64,000 nucleotides of DNA from Micromonospora sp. WMMA1947 (GTDB taxonomy: Bacteria; Actinomycetota; Actinomycetes; Mycobacteriales; Micromonosporaceae): contig NZ_CP114909.1 of NCBI RefSeq assembly GCF_027497355.1, positions 4,793,001-4,857,000 of the forward strand. The letters are read 5' to 3'. The position numbers were made by a program, and so were the translations under genes. The stretch's first letter is position 1; each line of letters begins with the position of its first letter. Shown piece by piece: positions 43,289 to 51,439 of the stretch. Under the pieces are notes generated by a model. That model was not told the DNA's origin and made no database searches. It saw nothing but the letters and a program-made list of their open reading frames with translations.

Positions 43289-44314
43289 TCAGGGGCAGGC
43301 GGGCCCGGCGGTGCTGTCCCGAACCACGAGTTCGGTGGCCAGTTCGACCCGGGGTGAGTCGATCTCCTCGCCCTGGGCCAGCCGCAGGACGGTACGCGCG
43401 GCGAGCCGGCCCATCTCCACGAGCGGCTGGCGCACCGTGGTCAGCGGCGGGGAGGCCCACCGCGCCTCGGGCAGGTCGTCGAAGCCCACCACGCTCACGT
43501 CGTCGCAGACCCGCAGCCCGCGGCGGCGGACCGCCTCGTACACCCCGAAGGCCATCTGGTCGCTGGCGGCGAAGATGGCTGTCGGCGGGTCGTCCAGGTC
43601 GAGCAGCGCGCCACCGGCGGTGAATCCGGAGGCGTGGTAGAAGTCGCCGGGCTGCACCAGCCGGTCGTCGGCGGCGACCCCGGCGGCGGCCAGGGCGGCC
43701 CGGTAGCCGTCCAGCCGGGCGCGGCTGCACAGCAGGTGCGGCGGGCCGGCCACGAAACCGATCCGCCGGTGGCCGAGCTTGAGCAGGTGCTCGGTGGCGG
43801 CCAGGCCGCCGGTCCAGTTGGTGGCGCCGATCGCCGGCACGTCCGTGGCGGCCACACCGGCGGCCGGGTCGACCACCACCACCGGCACGTTGAGGCGCCG
43901 CAGCTGGGCCTGCACGGCCGGGCTCAGGTGCGAGGTCACCACGATCACGCCGTCGGACGCGCGGGCGCGCAGGTTGTGCAGCCACTGCCGGGTGGAGCTG
44001 GACTCGCGGTGGATCGCCGAGACGACGGTGCCCACACCGGCGGCGTGGCTGACGTCCTCGACCCCGCGGATGATCTCCACGGCCCACGGGCTGTCCAGGT
44101 CGTTGAAGACCAGGTCGACCAGGTCCGCGCGGCGCACCGTACGGCTGCCCCGGCGCCGGTAGCCGTGGTGGCGCAGCAGTTCCTCGACGCGCTCCCGGGT
44201 GTCCGGCGCGACGTCGGAACGCCCGTTGAGCACGCGCGACACGGTCGGGACCGAGACGCCGGCCTCCCGTGCGATCGCGGTGATGGTCACCCTGCGCTCG
44301 TCGTCCGCGCTCAC
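43289..44314 (-). CDS. LacI-family transcriptional regulator
   Basis: Repressor-type regulator of 341 residues: LacI helix-turn-helix at the N-terminus (VTITAIAREAGVSVPTVSRVLNG) and a periplasmic-binding-protein-like sugar domain (about 65-335: SDGVIVVTSHLS, HRRIGFVAGPP, AIFAASDQMAFGVYEA, ISVVGFDD-type motif VSVVGFDDLPEA). GTG at 44314 is chosen because AAGGG lies 8 nt upstream and the HTH follows directly. Divergent from the CE7 esterase, with a strong promoter and operator between them; the esterase is the likely target. Confidence 0.93.
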   Translation of the reverse strand: MSADDERRVTITAIAREAGVSVPTVSRVLNGRSDVAPDTRERVEELLRHHGYRRRGSRTVRRADLVDLVFNDLDSPWAVEIIRGVEDVSHAAGVGTVVSAIHRESSSTRQWLHNLRARASDGVIVVTSHLSPAVQAQLRRLNVPVVVVDPAAGVAATDVPAIGATNWTGGLAATEHLLKLGHRRIGFVAGPPHLLCSRARLDGYRAALAAAGVAADDRLVQPGDFYHASGFTAGGALLDLDDPPTAIFAASDQMAFGVYEAVRRRGLRVCDDVSVVGFDDLPEARWASPPLTTVRQPLVEMGRLAARTVLRLAQGEEIDSPRVELATELVVRDSTAGPACP

Positions 44315-44393
44315 CCGTGTTTCCCTTCGCCGGCTGCCGGAACCGACCGGTAGACCGTCCCGCCCCACGCACATCTTGCCGTACGGCGAGGGC

Positions 44394-44447
44394 TTGACGA
44401 CAGGCCGGACCGGCCCTAGCGTTCGCCGGAGTTGCGGAAACGTTCCG
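44394..44447 (+). promoter_or_regulatory. Promoter and LacI operator before the CE7 esterase
   Basis: TTGACG (44394-44399), a 17-bp spacer and TAGCGT (44417-44422) make the best sigma-70-type promoter in the window. The palindrome CGGAA-ACG-TTCCG (44435-44447) lies just after the predicted start point, where a bound LacI protein would block transcription. Confidence 0.7.
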
Positions 44448-44514
44448 GAAATGCACCCGTCATCTCCCGACGGCTCGCCGTCCACCCCCGACGAACGACG
44501 AGGAAAACCGAGGC

Positions 44515-45480
44515 GTGTTCACCGACCTGACCGAGGCCGAACTCCGTACCCACCGCAGCGACCTGCACGAACCGCCGGACTTCGACGCCTTCTGGGCTGA
44601 CACTCTCGCACAGGCGCGCTCCTGCGGCGACCCCGTGTCCGCGACCCCGCTGTCCACGCCGCTGACCGGTGTCGACGTCTTCGACGTGACCTTCCCGGGC
44701 TTCGCCGGCCAGCCGATCCGCGCCTGGCTGCGGGTGCCGCGCGGCGCGACGGAGCCGCTGCCCACGATCGTGCAGTACGTCGGATACGGCGGCGGGCGCG
44801 GCCACGCGCTGGAGAACCTGCTCTGGTCCGCCGCCGGCTTCGCCCACCTCCAGATGGACACGCGCGGTCAGGGCTCGGGGTGGAGCCGGGGCGACACGCC
44901 CGACATCGCCGCCGCCGGACCGCAGGCGCCGGGCATGGCCACCCGCGGCATCGAGGACCCGAACCGGTACTACTACCGGCGCTTCCTCACCGACGCGGTC
45001 CGCGCCGTGGACGCCGCGTGCGAGCTGCCGGGCGTCGACCCGGACCGGATCGCCGTACTCGGGCACAGCCAGGGCGGCGCCGCCGCGCTCGCCGCCGCCG
45101 CCCTGGCGCCGAAGGTGCGGGCGGCGGTGGCGCTGGTGCCGTTCCTCTGCGACATCCCGCGCGCGATCACGATCACCGACACCACGCCGTTCCGGGAGAT
45201 CCGCGACTACCTCGCCGTGCACCGCGACCGCGAGGAGCAGGTGCTGCGCACGCTCGGCTACGTCGACGGCGTCGCGTTCGCCCGCCGCGCCACGGTGCCG
45301 GCCCGCTTCTCCGTGGCGCTGATGGACGACATCGTGCCGCCGTCGACGGTCTACGCCGCCTACCACGACTACCGGGGCGACAAGGACCTGACGGTGTGGC
45401 GGTTCAACGGCCACGAGGCGGGCGGCATCGACGACGACGCCGCCGCCGTCGACTTCCTCCGTACCGTCCTGGGCGGCTGA
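44515..45480 (+). CDS. Acetyl xylan esterase / cephalosporin-C deacetylase (CE7)
   Basis: Alpha/beta hydrolase of 321 residues that removes acetyl groups from xylo-oligosaccharides. CE7 features: PDFDAFW near 21-27, conserved RGQG (117-120), catalytic Ser185 (GHSQGG), Asp271 or Asp272 (LMDDIVPP) and His300 (GHEAGG). No signal peptide, so it acts on imported oligosaccharides. The GTG at 44515 follows GAGG. Controlled probably by the divergent LacI protein. Confidence 0.93.
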   Translation: MFTDLTEAELRTHRSDLHEPPDFDAFWADTLAQARSCGDPVSATPLSTPLTGVDVFDVTFPGFAGQPIRAWLRVPRGATEPLPTIVQYVGYGGGRGHALENLLWSAAGFAHLQMDTRGQGSGWSRGDTPDIAAAGPQAPGMATRGIEDPNRYYYRRFLTDAVRAVDAACELPGVDPDRIAVLGHSQGGAAALAAAALAPKVRAAVALVPFLCDIPRAITITDTTPFREIRDYLAVHRDREEQVLRTLGYVDGVAFARRATVPARFSVALMDDIVPPSTVYAAYHDYRGDKDLTVWRFNGHEAGGIDDDAAAVDFLRTVLGG

Positions 45481-45528
45481 GGACCGGTTCCGCCGATGCC
45501 GGCCCGCGAGGGCTGGTAGACACGGCGG

Positions 45529-46353
45529 ATGGGCACCGGCATGCGCGCGACGGCGGTCCTGGCCGTCGCGGCCGCGCTGCTCGCCGCCGCCTGCCAGCGG
45601 CCCGCGCCGTCGCCGTCACCGTCCGCGCCGCCCTCACACACGCCGACCGGCCCCCGGGCCCCGGCGGACATCGTGGACCTCGCCGCCGTCGACCCCACCG
45701 TCCGCACCGACATCCGGTACGCGGGTCCGCACAACTTCGTCGGCCGCCCGATCGACGGGTACGCCGAGCCGCGCTGCCTGCTCACCCGGCCGGCCGCGCA
45801 GGCGCTGCACCGGGTGCAGACCGCCGCGCTCGCCGGTGGGCACAGCCTCAAGGTGTACGACTGCTACCGCCCGCAGCGCGCGGCGGACGACTTCGTCGGC
45901 TGGGCGAAGGTCCCCGGCGAGCAGCGGATGAAGGGGGAGTTCTACCCGGAGGTGCCGAAGGACCGCCTGTTCGCCGACGGCTACATCGGCGCGCCCACCG
46001 CGCACAGCCGGGGCAGCACCGTCGACCTGACCCTGGTGCCGGTCTCCGCCGCCGCACAGCCCGCGTACACGCCCGGTGAGCCGCTCGTGCCGTGCACCGC
46101 ACCGGCCGGCCGCCGCTTCGCCGACGACTCGATCGACATGGGCACCGGATTCGACTGCTTCGACCCGCGCGCCCACACCGCCGACGCGCGGATCACCGAC
46201 ACCGCCCGGAACAACAGGGACCTGCTGCGACGGCTGATGTCCGCGCAGGGCTTCGAGAACTATCCGCTGGAGTGGTGGCACTACCGGTACGTCGACGAGC
46301 CGTACCCGGACACCTGGTTCGACTTCCCGGTGGCCGGTTCGTCACTGCGGTGA
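45529..46353 (+). CDS. VanX-like D-alanyl-D-alanine dipeptidase lipoprotein (M15D)
   Basis: Exported lipoprotein of 274 residues with lipobox LLAAAC (Cys22) and a Pro/Ser linker. VanX-type zinc dipeptidase motifs: YDCYRP with Arg114, SRGSTVDLTL containing Asp166 preceded by His159, and PLEWWHY with Glu248 and His251. It should hydrolyse D-Ala-D-Ala dipeptide outside the cell, recycling rather than resistance; no vanHA genes are near. TAGACA lies 6 nt before the ATG (leaderless). Confidence 0.9.
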   Translation: MGTGMRATAVLAVAAALLAAACQRPAPSPSPSAPPSHTPTGPRAPADIVDLAAVDPTVRTDIRYAGPHNFVGRPIDGYAEPRCLLTRPAAQALHRVQTAALAGGHSLKVYDCYRPQRAADDFVGWAKVPGEQRMKGEFYPEVPKDRLFADGYIGAPTAHSRGSTVDLTLVPVSAAAQPAYTPGEPLVPCTAPAGRRFADDSIDMGTGFDCFDPRAHTADARITDTARNNRDLLRRLMSAQGFENYPLEWWHYRYVDEPYPDTWFDFPVAGSSLR

Positions 46354-46397
46354 CGCGGTCGTCCCACCATGATCGATCGCGGCTAGGCTGGGCGCTC

Positions 46398-46904
46398 ATG
46401 GAGACCGAACGGATCGGGCCGCCGCTGCTCGCCGACGAGCGGGAGTCGCTGCGCGCCTTCCTCGACTTCCACCGGGCCACGCTGGCCCTCAAGTGCGAGG
46501 GGCTGACCGACGAGCAGTTGCGCCGGGCGGCGTCGCCGCCGTCCACGCTGTCCCTGCTCGGCCTGGTCCGGCATATGGCCGAGGTGGAGCGCACCTGGTT
46601 CCGCCGGGTCATCGACGCGCAGGACGTACCGCTGGTGTGGTCGGACAGCGGCGACTTCCAGCGGGCGTACGACGCCGCCGACGCCGACGCGGCGGAGGCG
46701 TTCGAGGCGTGGCAGCGGGAGATCGAGCACGCCCGGCGCATCGAGCGGGAGGCCGAGTCCCTCGACGTGACAGGTCACCAGGCCCGCTGGGGCGAGGACG
46801 TCTCGCTGCGCCTGGTCATGCTGCACATGCTGCACGAGTACGCCCGCCACAACGGGCACGCCGACCTGATCCGCGAGGCGATCGACGGCACCGTCGGCGT
46901 CTGA
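46398..46904 (+). CDS. DinB/DUF664 family protein
   Basis: A 168-residue four-helix protein of the DinB superfamily with the metal-site histidine pattern (LVRHMAEVERTWF and HEYARHNGHADLIREAIDG). Members include thiol-dependent S-transferases; in actinobacteria mycothiol or another thiol may be the cofactor. TAGGCT stands 8 nt before the ATG, so the transcript is probably leaderless. Confidence 0.9.
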   Translation: METERIGPPLLADERESLRAFLDFHRATLALKCEGLTDEQLRRAASPPSTLSLLGLVRHMAEVERTWFRRVIDAQDVPLVWSDSGDFQRAYDAADADAAEAFEAWQREIEHARRIEREAESLDVTGHQARWGEDVSLRLVMLHMLHEYARHNGHADLIREAIDGTVGV

Positions 46905-46932
46905 GCCGGCCCGCTGCGCGCCCGCGCGTCGG

Positions 46933-47706
46933 TCAGCGCGTGCGCAGCGGCAGCCAGGCCAGCACGTCCTGAATCCGCGCGTCCCAGTACGCCCAGTCGT
47001 GGTCGCCCGGACCGAAGTCGACGGTGACCGGCACGTCGCGTTTCCGGGCCACGTCGAGGAACCGCAGGTTGTCCTCGTACAGGAAGTCCTCGGTACCGCA
47101 GGCGACGTAGAGCGCCGGGAGGTCGTCGCCGGCACGCTACAGCAGCCCCACCGTGTCGTCGTCGGCGGGCACCGGGCCGTCACCCCAGACCGTGTGCCAC
47201 ACCGCCGGGTCGACCGGGTGGGTCGGGTGGTGACGGCGGCGGGTCACGTCCAGCGCGCCGGACAGGCTCGCCGCCGCCGCGAACCGCTCCGGCCGGCGCA
47301 GCGCCCACTTCACCGCGCCGTAGCCACCCATCGACAGACCCGCGACGAACGTGTCCTCCCGCCGGTCGGACAGCCGGAAGAACGACCGGCACACCTCGGG
47401 CAGTTCTTCACTGAGGAACGTCCAGTACCGGTTGCCGTGCGCCTCGTCGCAGTAGAAGCTCCGCTGCACCTGCGGCATCACCACGGCCAGCCCCAGCGGC
47501 GCCACGTACCGCTCGATCGAGGTGCGCCGCGTCCACACCGTGTCGTCGTCGGTCAGGCCGTGCAACAGGTAGAGCACCGGCGGGTCGCCGTCGGCGGCGG
47601 CGCCCGGCACACCGATCCCGGCGGCGCCCCGGTCCGGCAGCAGTACCGTCATCGACGTGCCCATGCCGAGCGCCTCGGAGAAGAAGTCACAGCGGATCAG
47701 CGCCAT
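46933..47706 (-). pseudogene. Esterase-D-like alpha/beta hydrolase interrupted by one amber codon
   Basis: From the ATG at 47706 the frame encodes an S-formylglutathione-hydrolase/antigen-85-like esterase ([31 protein letters not shown], nucleophile GLSMGGYGA). A TAG at 47137-47139 stops it after 189 codons. The same frame then continues without change to the TGA at 46933, with [21 protein letters not shown] and VLAWLPLR, carrying the family's catalytic Asp and His. So one nonsense change (probably CAG to TAG) removes two thirds of the triad. Alternatives: sequencing error or readthrough. Confidence 0.85.
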
Positions 47707-47851
47707 GAGGCGGCAGCGTACCTCGCAGGGGTTCGATGAGGGCGTTCCTATTGCCCCGGGACGGTCGTACGGGACAGGATGGCCGTGCGTGCCGGTAACA
47801 CCCGTAACCTGCGCGCTGCTGGTCTCTGTCACAAGGAAGTGGGAGTCAGGC

Positions 47852-48244
47852 ATGAGCGACGTGTCCGCCGCACTGGGTGTGCGCCTCTACCCGGATCTGG
47901 TCGAGCCCGGCGGTCTCGCCCCCGCACTCGTGGCGACCGCCGCCGCACACCAGCTCGACGTCGGCGAGGTGACCGCGCCCGAGCAGGGACGCAGCCGGTT
48001 CACCTGCGCCGAGATGACCTCTCCTCGGGGCGTCGTCTGCGTCAGCCTCGGCTCCCAGGCCCGCTACTTCATGATCGACCTGCGGGTGGACGGCGACGTC
48101 CAGGCCCGCGGCGACGCCACCGACCTGCTCCAGGTCGCGCAGGTCGCCGCCGCGTGGCGGGCCGGCATCACGATCGCCGAGCTGACCGCGCGCTACCCGT
48201 TCATGGAGGAGATGCGCCGCCACCCGGTGGCCCACGCCGGCTAG
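47852..48244 (+). CDS. Hypothetical protein
   Basis: A 130-residue soluble acidic protein I do not recognise. It has alternating strand-helix patterns ([25 protein letters not shown]) and a C-terminal helix with [23 protein letters not shown], giving good codon bias. AGTGGGAGT lies upstream of the ATG. No membrane segment. Neighbours give no clear hint. Confidence 0.75.
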   Translation: MSDVSAALGVRLYPDLVEPGGLAPALVATAAAHQLDVGEVTAPEQGRSRFTCAEMTSPRGVVCVSLGSQARYFMIDLRVDGDVQARGDATDLLQVAQVAAAWRAGITIAELTARYPFMEEMRRHPVAHAG

Positions 48245-48303
48245 CCGACAGGCACTCGTCACGTCGCGCCCTTCGCCGCCCACGCGCGTGAAGCAATATC
48301 GCG

Positions 48304-48332
48304 TTGCCGCCCTTGCGCGGCGGCCGTACCGT
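48304..48332 (+). promoter_or_regulatory. Promoter of the 38-residue ORF
   Basis: TTGCCG (48304-48309), a 17-bp spacer and TACCGT (48327-48332) form a plausible promoter 40 nt before the GTG start of the small gene. Confidence 0.6.
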
Positions 48333-48371
48333 GAACGGGCAACGTCGATCCGATCCACCAGGGAGCCTGCC

Positions 48372-48488
48372 GTGTCGCAGCAGAACCGCACCCGCGCCGA
48401 GCGGCAAGCGTCGCGCGCCGGTGTCCTGCGGCCCGAACCGGGCACGGGCCGGCGACGGCAGTGGCAACCAGGGTGGTGGCGCGTCTAG
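48372..48488 (+). CDS. Small Arg/Gln-rich protein
   Basis: A 38-codon frame starting with GTG: N-terminus MSQQNRTRAERQASR, ending RRRQWQPGWWRV. GGGAG lies 6 nt upstream, a matched promoter precedes it, and a terminator hairpin follows within 22 nt. It therefore looks like an independent small gene encoding a basic protein. No family recognised. Confidence 0.6.
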   Translation: MSQQNRTRAERQASRAGVLRPEPGTGRRRQWQPGWWRV

Positions 48489-48509
48489 CGCCGGCGCGAC
48501 GATCCGCGC

Positions 48510-48544
48510 GAACCGCCCGCCCCGACACCGGAGCCGGGCGGTTC
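48510..48544 (+). terminator. Terminator after the small basic gene
   Basis: GAACCGCCCG pairs with CGGGCGGTTC around a 15-nt loop, 22 nt beyond the TAG stop. Confidence 0.75.
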
Positions 48545-48593
48545 TCCGTGTCCGGGGTACCTATCTCAGACGGACATGAGCGAGGAGACGACG

Positions 48594-49793
48594 ATGGGTT
48601 TCACCCCGCTGGCCGGTACCCGGGCACCGGTCCGGGTCTGGACCGACCCGTACGCGATCGAGGCGCAGGCGGCCCGGCAGCTGCGCAACATCGGCGCGCT
48701 GCCGTGGGTGCAGGGCGTCGCGGTGATGCCGGACGTGCACTTCGGCAAGGGTGCCACCGTCGGCTCGGTGATCGCGATGCGGCAGGCCGTGTCGCCGGCC
48801 GCGGTCGGCGTGGACATCGGCTGCGGCATGTCCGCGGTACGGACCTCGCTGACCGCCGCCGACCTGCCCGACGACCTCGCGCCGCTGCGTTCGGCGATCG
48901 AGGCGGCGATCCCGGTCGGCTTCGCGATGCGTGACGACGCTGTCGATCCGCGCCGGGTCCGGGGTCTGGAGCAGGCGGGCTGGGACGACTTCTGGCGGCG
49001 GTTCGGCACGCTGGACCGGAAGGTCGCCCAGCTCGAGACGCGGGCGCAGCGGCAGCTCGGCACGCTCGGCGGCGGCAACCACTTCATCGAGGTGTGCCTG
49101 GAGCAGGGCGGCCCGGACGACGGCCGCGTCTGGCTGATGCTGCACTCCGGTTCCCGCAACATCGGCAAGGAACTCGCCGAGCGGCACATGGCGGTGGCGC
49201 GCAGTCTGCCGCACAACGTCGACCTGCCGGACCGGGACCTCGCGGTGTTCCTCGCCGGCACGCCCGAGATGGAGGCGTATCGGCGGGACCTGTGGTGGGC
49301 GCAGGAGTACGCCCGCCGCAACCGGGCGGTCATGCTCGCGCTGCTGAGCCAGGTGGTCCGGGACGCGTTCCCGCACGTCGGCTACGACGAGCCGATCTCC
49401 TGCCACCACAACTACGTGGCGGAGGAGACCTACGACGGGGTGGACGTGCTGGTGACCCGCAAGGGCGCGATCCGGGCCGGCACGGGGGACCTCGGCATCA
49501 TCCCCGGCTCGATGGGCACCGGGTCGTACATCGTGCGCGGCAAGGGCAACGTCGACGCGTACTGCTCGGCGTCGCACGGGGCCGGGCGGCGGATGTCGCG
49601 GGGGCAGGCGAAGCGGACGTACAGCACGGCGGATCTGGCCGCGCAGACCGCCGGGGTGGAGTGCCGCAAGGACGCCGGGGTGGTCGACGAGATCCCCGGG
49701 GCGTACAAGGACATCACCGAGGTGATGGCCCAGCAGGACGACCTGGTCGAGGTGGTCGCCCACCTCAAGCAGGTCGTCTGCGTGAAGGGTTGA
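48594..49793 (+). CDS. rtcB: RNA-splicing/repair ligase RtcB
   Basis: RNA 3'-phosphate to 5'-OH ligase of 399 residues using Mn2+ and GTP. Motifs: VMPDVHFGKGATVG, the metal ligand Cys77 (GVDIGCGM), LGGGNHFIEV, LHSGSRNIG, HHNYVAEE, IIPGSMGTGSYIV and SHGAGRRMSR containing the guanylylated His (about 328). The ATG at 48594 has GAGGAG 6 nt upstream; an earlier in-frame ATG at 48576 lacks one. Stand-alone, without RtcA or archease nearby. Likely RNA repair. Confidence 0.94.
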   Translation: MGFTPLAGTRAPVRVWTDPYAIEAQAARQLRNIGALPWVQGVAVMPDVHFGKGATVGSVIAMRQAVSPAAVGVDIGCGMSAVRTSLTAADLPDDLAPLRSAIEAAIPVGFAMRDDAVDPRRVRGLEQAGWDDFWRRFGTLDRKVAQLETRAQRQLGTLGGGNHFIEVCLEQGGPDDGRVWLMLHSGSRNIGKELAERHMAVARSLPHNVDLPDRDLAVFLAGTPEMEAYRRDLWWAQEYARRNRAVMLALLSQVVRDAFPHVGYDEPISCHHNYVAEETYDGVDVLVTRKGAIRAGTGDLGIIPGSMGTGSYIVRGKGNVDAYCSASHGAGRRMSRGQAKRTYSTADLAAQTAGVECRKDAGVVDEIPGAYKDITEVMAQQDDLVEVVAHLKQVVCVKG

Positions 49794-49794
49794 G

Positions 49795-49831
49795 CGGTAG
49801 GGCCGGCGTCGAGGGGGCGCCGGCCCTACCG
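49795..49831. terminator. Bidirectional terminator after rtcB
   Basis: A perfect 14-bp stem (CGGTAGGGCCGGCG and complement) with a 9-nt loop lies between the convergent rtcB and small membrane-protein gene, overlapping the last codons of the latter. Confidence 0.85.
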
Positions 49832-49990
49832 GGTACGCCGGGCGACGCGGACGCCGATGGCGACCGCGCCGATGACGAGCAGCGCGGACAGGAGCTGGAG
49901 GCCGGGGGAGTCGTCGGCCTCGCCGTACACGAAGCCGGCGACGCCGAGCACGACGGCGAGCAGGGCGACGGCGGCGGCCAGGTATCTCAT
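49826..49990 (-). CDS. Small two-helix membrane protein
   Basis: A 54-residue protein with two hydrophobic segments (YLAAAVALLAVVLGVAGFVYG and LQLLSALLVIGAVAIGV) and a basic tail (RVARRTR). The ATG at 49990 has GGAGGAG and overlaps the stop of the XRE gene (ATGA), so it is the third gene of the DUF2975-XRE operon. Function unknown. Confidence 0.8.
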   Translation of the reverse strand: MRYLAAAVALLAVVLGVAGFVYGEADDSPGLQLLSALLVIGAVAIGVRVARRTR

Positions 49991-50205
49991 CGCTCCTCCT
50001 CGTCGGGGACCCATTCGAGCAGGTCGCCGGGCTGGCAGTCGAGCACCCGGCACATGGCCTCCAGGGTGCTGAACCGGACGGCCTTGGCGCGGCCGTTCTT
50101 GAGTACGGCGACGTTCGCAGGGGTGAGCCCGACGCGCTCGGCGAACTCGCCGACGCTCATCTTGCGCTTGGCCAGCTCCACGTCGATGCGCACGACGATC
50201 GGCAT
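49987..50205 (-). CDS. XRE/Cro-type HTH regulator, 72 residues
   Basis: A compact Cro/CI-type DNA-binding protein: IDVELAKRKMSVGEFAERVGLTPANVAVLKNG forms the helix-turn-helix, followed by VRFSTLEAMCRVLDCQPGDLLEW. Small YozG-like regulators of this type regularly follow DUF2975 membrane genes. Coupled by overlap to genes on both sides. Likely autoregulates the operon. Confidence 0.93.
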   Translation of the reverse strand: MPIVVRIDVELAKRKMSVGEFAERVGLTPANVAVLKNGRAKAVRFSTLEAMCRVLDCQPGDLLEWVPDEEER

Positions 50206-50684
50206 CAGATCACCGCTTCCATGTCGGTGCGCAGCGTGGTGGCCTGCCGCAGCAGCGCGCGCAGGACGACCATCAGCAGCCCCAGCACGCTGACGCCGGT
50301 GACCAGCAGGAACAGCAGCAGCGGCAGCCCGGGGTCGTCGGCGTTGAAGCCGACGTAGAGAAACACGCCGACGAGCACCACCCAGGCGGCGGCGACCGCC
50401 CAGACGATTCCGTCGACCCAGCGCAGGGACGCCTCGGTGAAGATGCGGTCGCGCTTGACCAGGGTGAGCAGCTGCCAGGTGCAGACGATCACCACCTGCA
50501 CGCAGAGCACCCAGAAGACCGTGACCGCGGTGGCGGGCCAGCGCAGGTACGCCATGTCCGGGTCTTCCCGGGCCATGTGGGCGAACTGGCCGGGCAGCGA
50601 CATGGTCTGGAACAGCACCAGGATCGCGAACAGCAGGACCAGGAAGGCGCGGAGTGGTGTGACCGCGCGTTGAGCGGTAAGCAT
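50205..50684 (-). CDS. DUF2975 membrane protein
   Basis: A 159-residue integral membrane protein with four predicted helices (about 12-30, 52-72, 88-112, 120-142) and a cytoplasmic patch TLVKRDRIFTEASLRWVD typical of DUF2975. Followed by an XRE regulator with stop/start overlap. This gene pair is common and may be a membrane-tethered regulatory module. A promoter with TTGACT and GATAGT lies directly upstream. Confidence 0.9.
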   Translation of the reverse strand: MLTAQRAVTPLRAFLVLLFAILVLFQTMSLPGQFAHMAREDPDMAYLRWPATAVTVFWVLCVQVVIVCTWQLLTLVKRDRIFTEASLRWVDGIVWAVAAAWVVLVGVFLYVGFNADDPGLPLLLFLLVTGVSVLGLLMVVLRALLRQATTLRTDMEAVI

Positions 50685-50690
50685 GCATCG

Positions 50691-50719
50691 ACTATCGCGC
50701 GGAACCTATCGAAAGTCAA
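50691..50719 (-). promoter_or_regulatory. Promoter of the DUF2975-XRE operon
   Basis: On the minus strand TTGACT (50714-50719), a 17-bp spacer and GATAGT (50691-50696). It overlaps the stop codon of the upstream reductase gene. Repeated ATCG half-sites in 50693-50727 may bind the operon's XRE protein. Confidence 0.65.
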
Positions 50720-51357
50720 TCGGTATCGCCCGTGTGGCGGCCGACGGCGTAGCGGACGTGGACGGCGTACCGCGAGTGGTGCACCGCGCGGATCTCCAGG
50801 TCGACGTCCCGGTCGAAGCCCTCGAAGAGCCGCTTCCCACCGCCGAGGACCACCGGAGCCGTGGACAGGCCCAGCTCGTCGACCACGCCGGCCGCGAGCG
50901 CCTGCCGGATGACGTCGGCGCCCCCGCCGATGACCACCGCGCCGTCCCCCGCCGTACGCCGGGCCGCCGCCAGCGCCGCGTCGAACCCGTCGACCATGAG
51001 GAAACCGGCGTCCGGATCGGGCTGGTCGGTGGTGCGGTGGGTGAGCACGACCAGGGGCGCCTGGAACGGGTTCCGGCCGCCCCAGGCGCCGGCGGCGTCG
51101 TACATGCCCCGGCCGCACAACGCCGCGCCGGCACCCTCCAGCAGCTCGTCGAAGTACGCGCGGTCCTCGGCGGTCATGCCGGCACCGGGTTCGCGTGGCG
51201 TGTCGTACGTCCACGGCCCGCCCATCACCCAGTAGTGCAGCCGCTCGCCGCCGATGCCCAGCCCCTGACCCGCGTGGTCGTCGGGACCGGTGACGTAGCC
51301 GTCCAGGGAGACGGTGACGAACGCCCGTACCCGGCCCCGCGCCTCGCTGGTGCTCAT
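50716..51357 (-). CDS. Dihydrofolate-reductase-fold (RibD C-terminal) family protein
   Basis: A 213-residue Rossmann-like reductase: VRAFVTVSLDGYVTGPDDHAG, ALCGRGMYDAAGAWGG, VVIGGGADVIRQALAAGVVDEL and PVVLGGGKRLFEGF are typical of the RibD_C/DHFR superfamily. NADPH is the expected cofactor; substrate unknown. GGGAGGAAAC lies upstream of the ATG. Single gene. Confidence 0.9.
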   Translation of the reverse strand: MSTSEARGRVRAFVTVSLDGYVTGPDDHAGQGLGIGGERLHYWVMGGPWTYDTPREPGAGMTAEDRAYFDELLEGAGAALCGRGMYDAAGAWGGRNPFQAPLVVLTHRTTDQPDPDAGFLMVDGFDAALAAARRTAGDGAVVIGGGADVIRQALAAGVVDELGLSTAPVVLGGGKRLFEGFDRDVDLEIRAVHHSRYAVHVRYAVGRHTGDTD

Positions 51358-51439
51358 GTTTCCTCCCGGAGATCGGAGAACACCGACTCAGGGCAGACCG
51401 CCGGCCGGTGCCGGACTCATCGCCGCCGTCGGAGCGGCG

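Noticed and set aside
45529..46353. Vancomycin-resistance vanX
   Set aside because: It is an exported lipoprotein with no vanH, vanA, vanR or vanS nearby; a peptide-recycling role is more likely.
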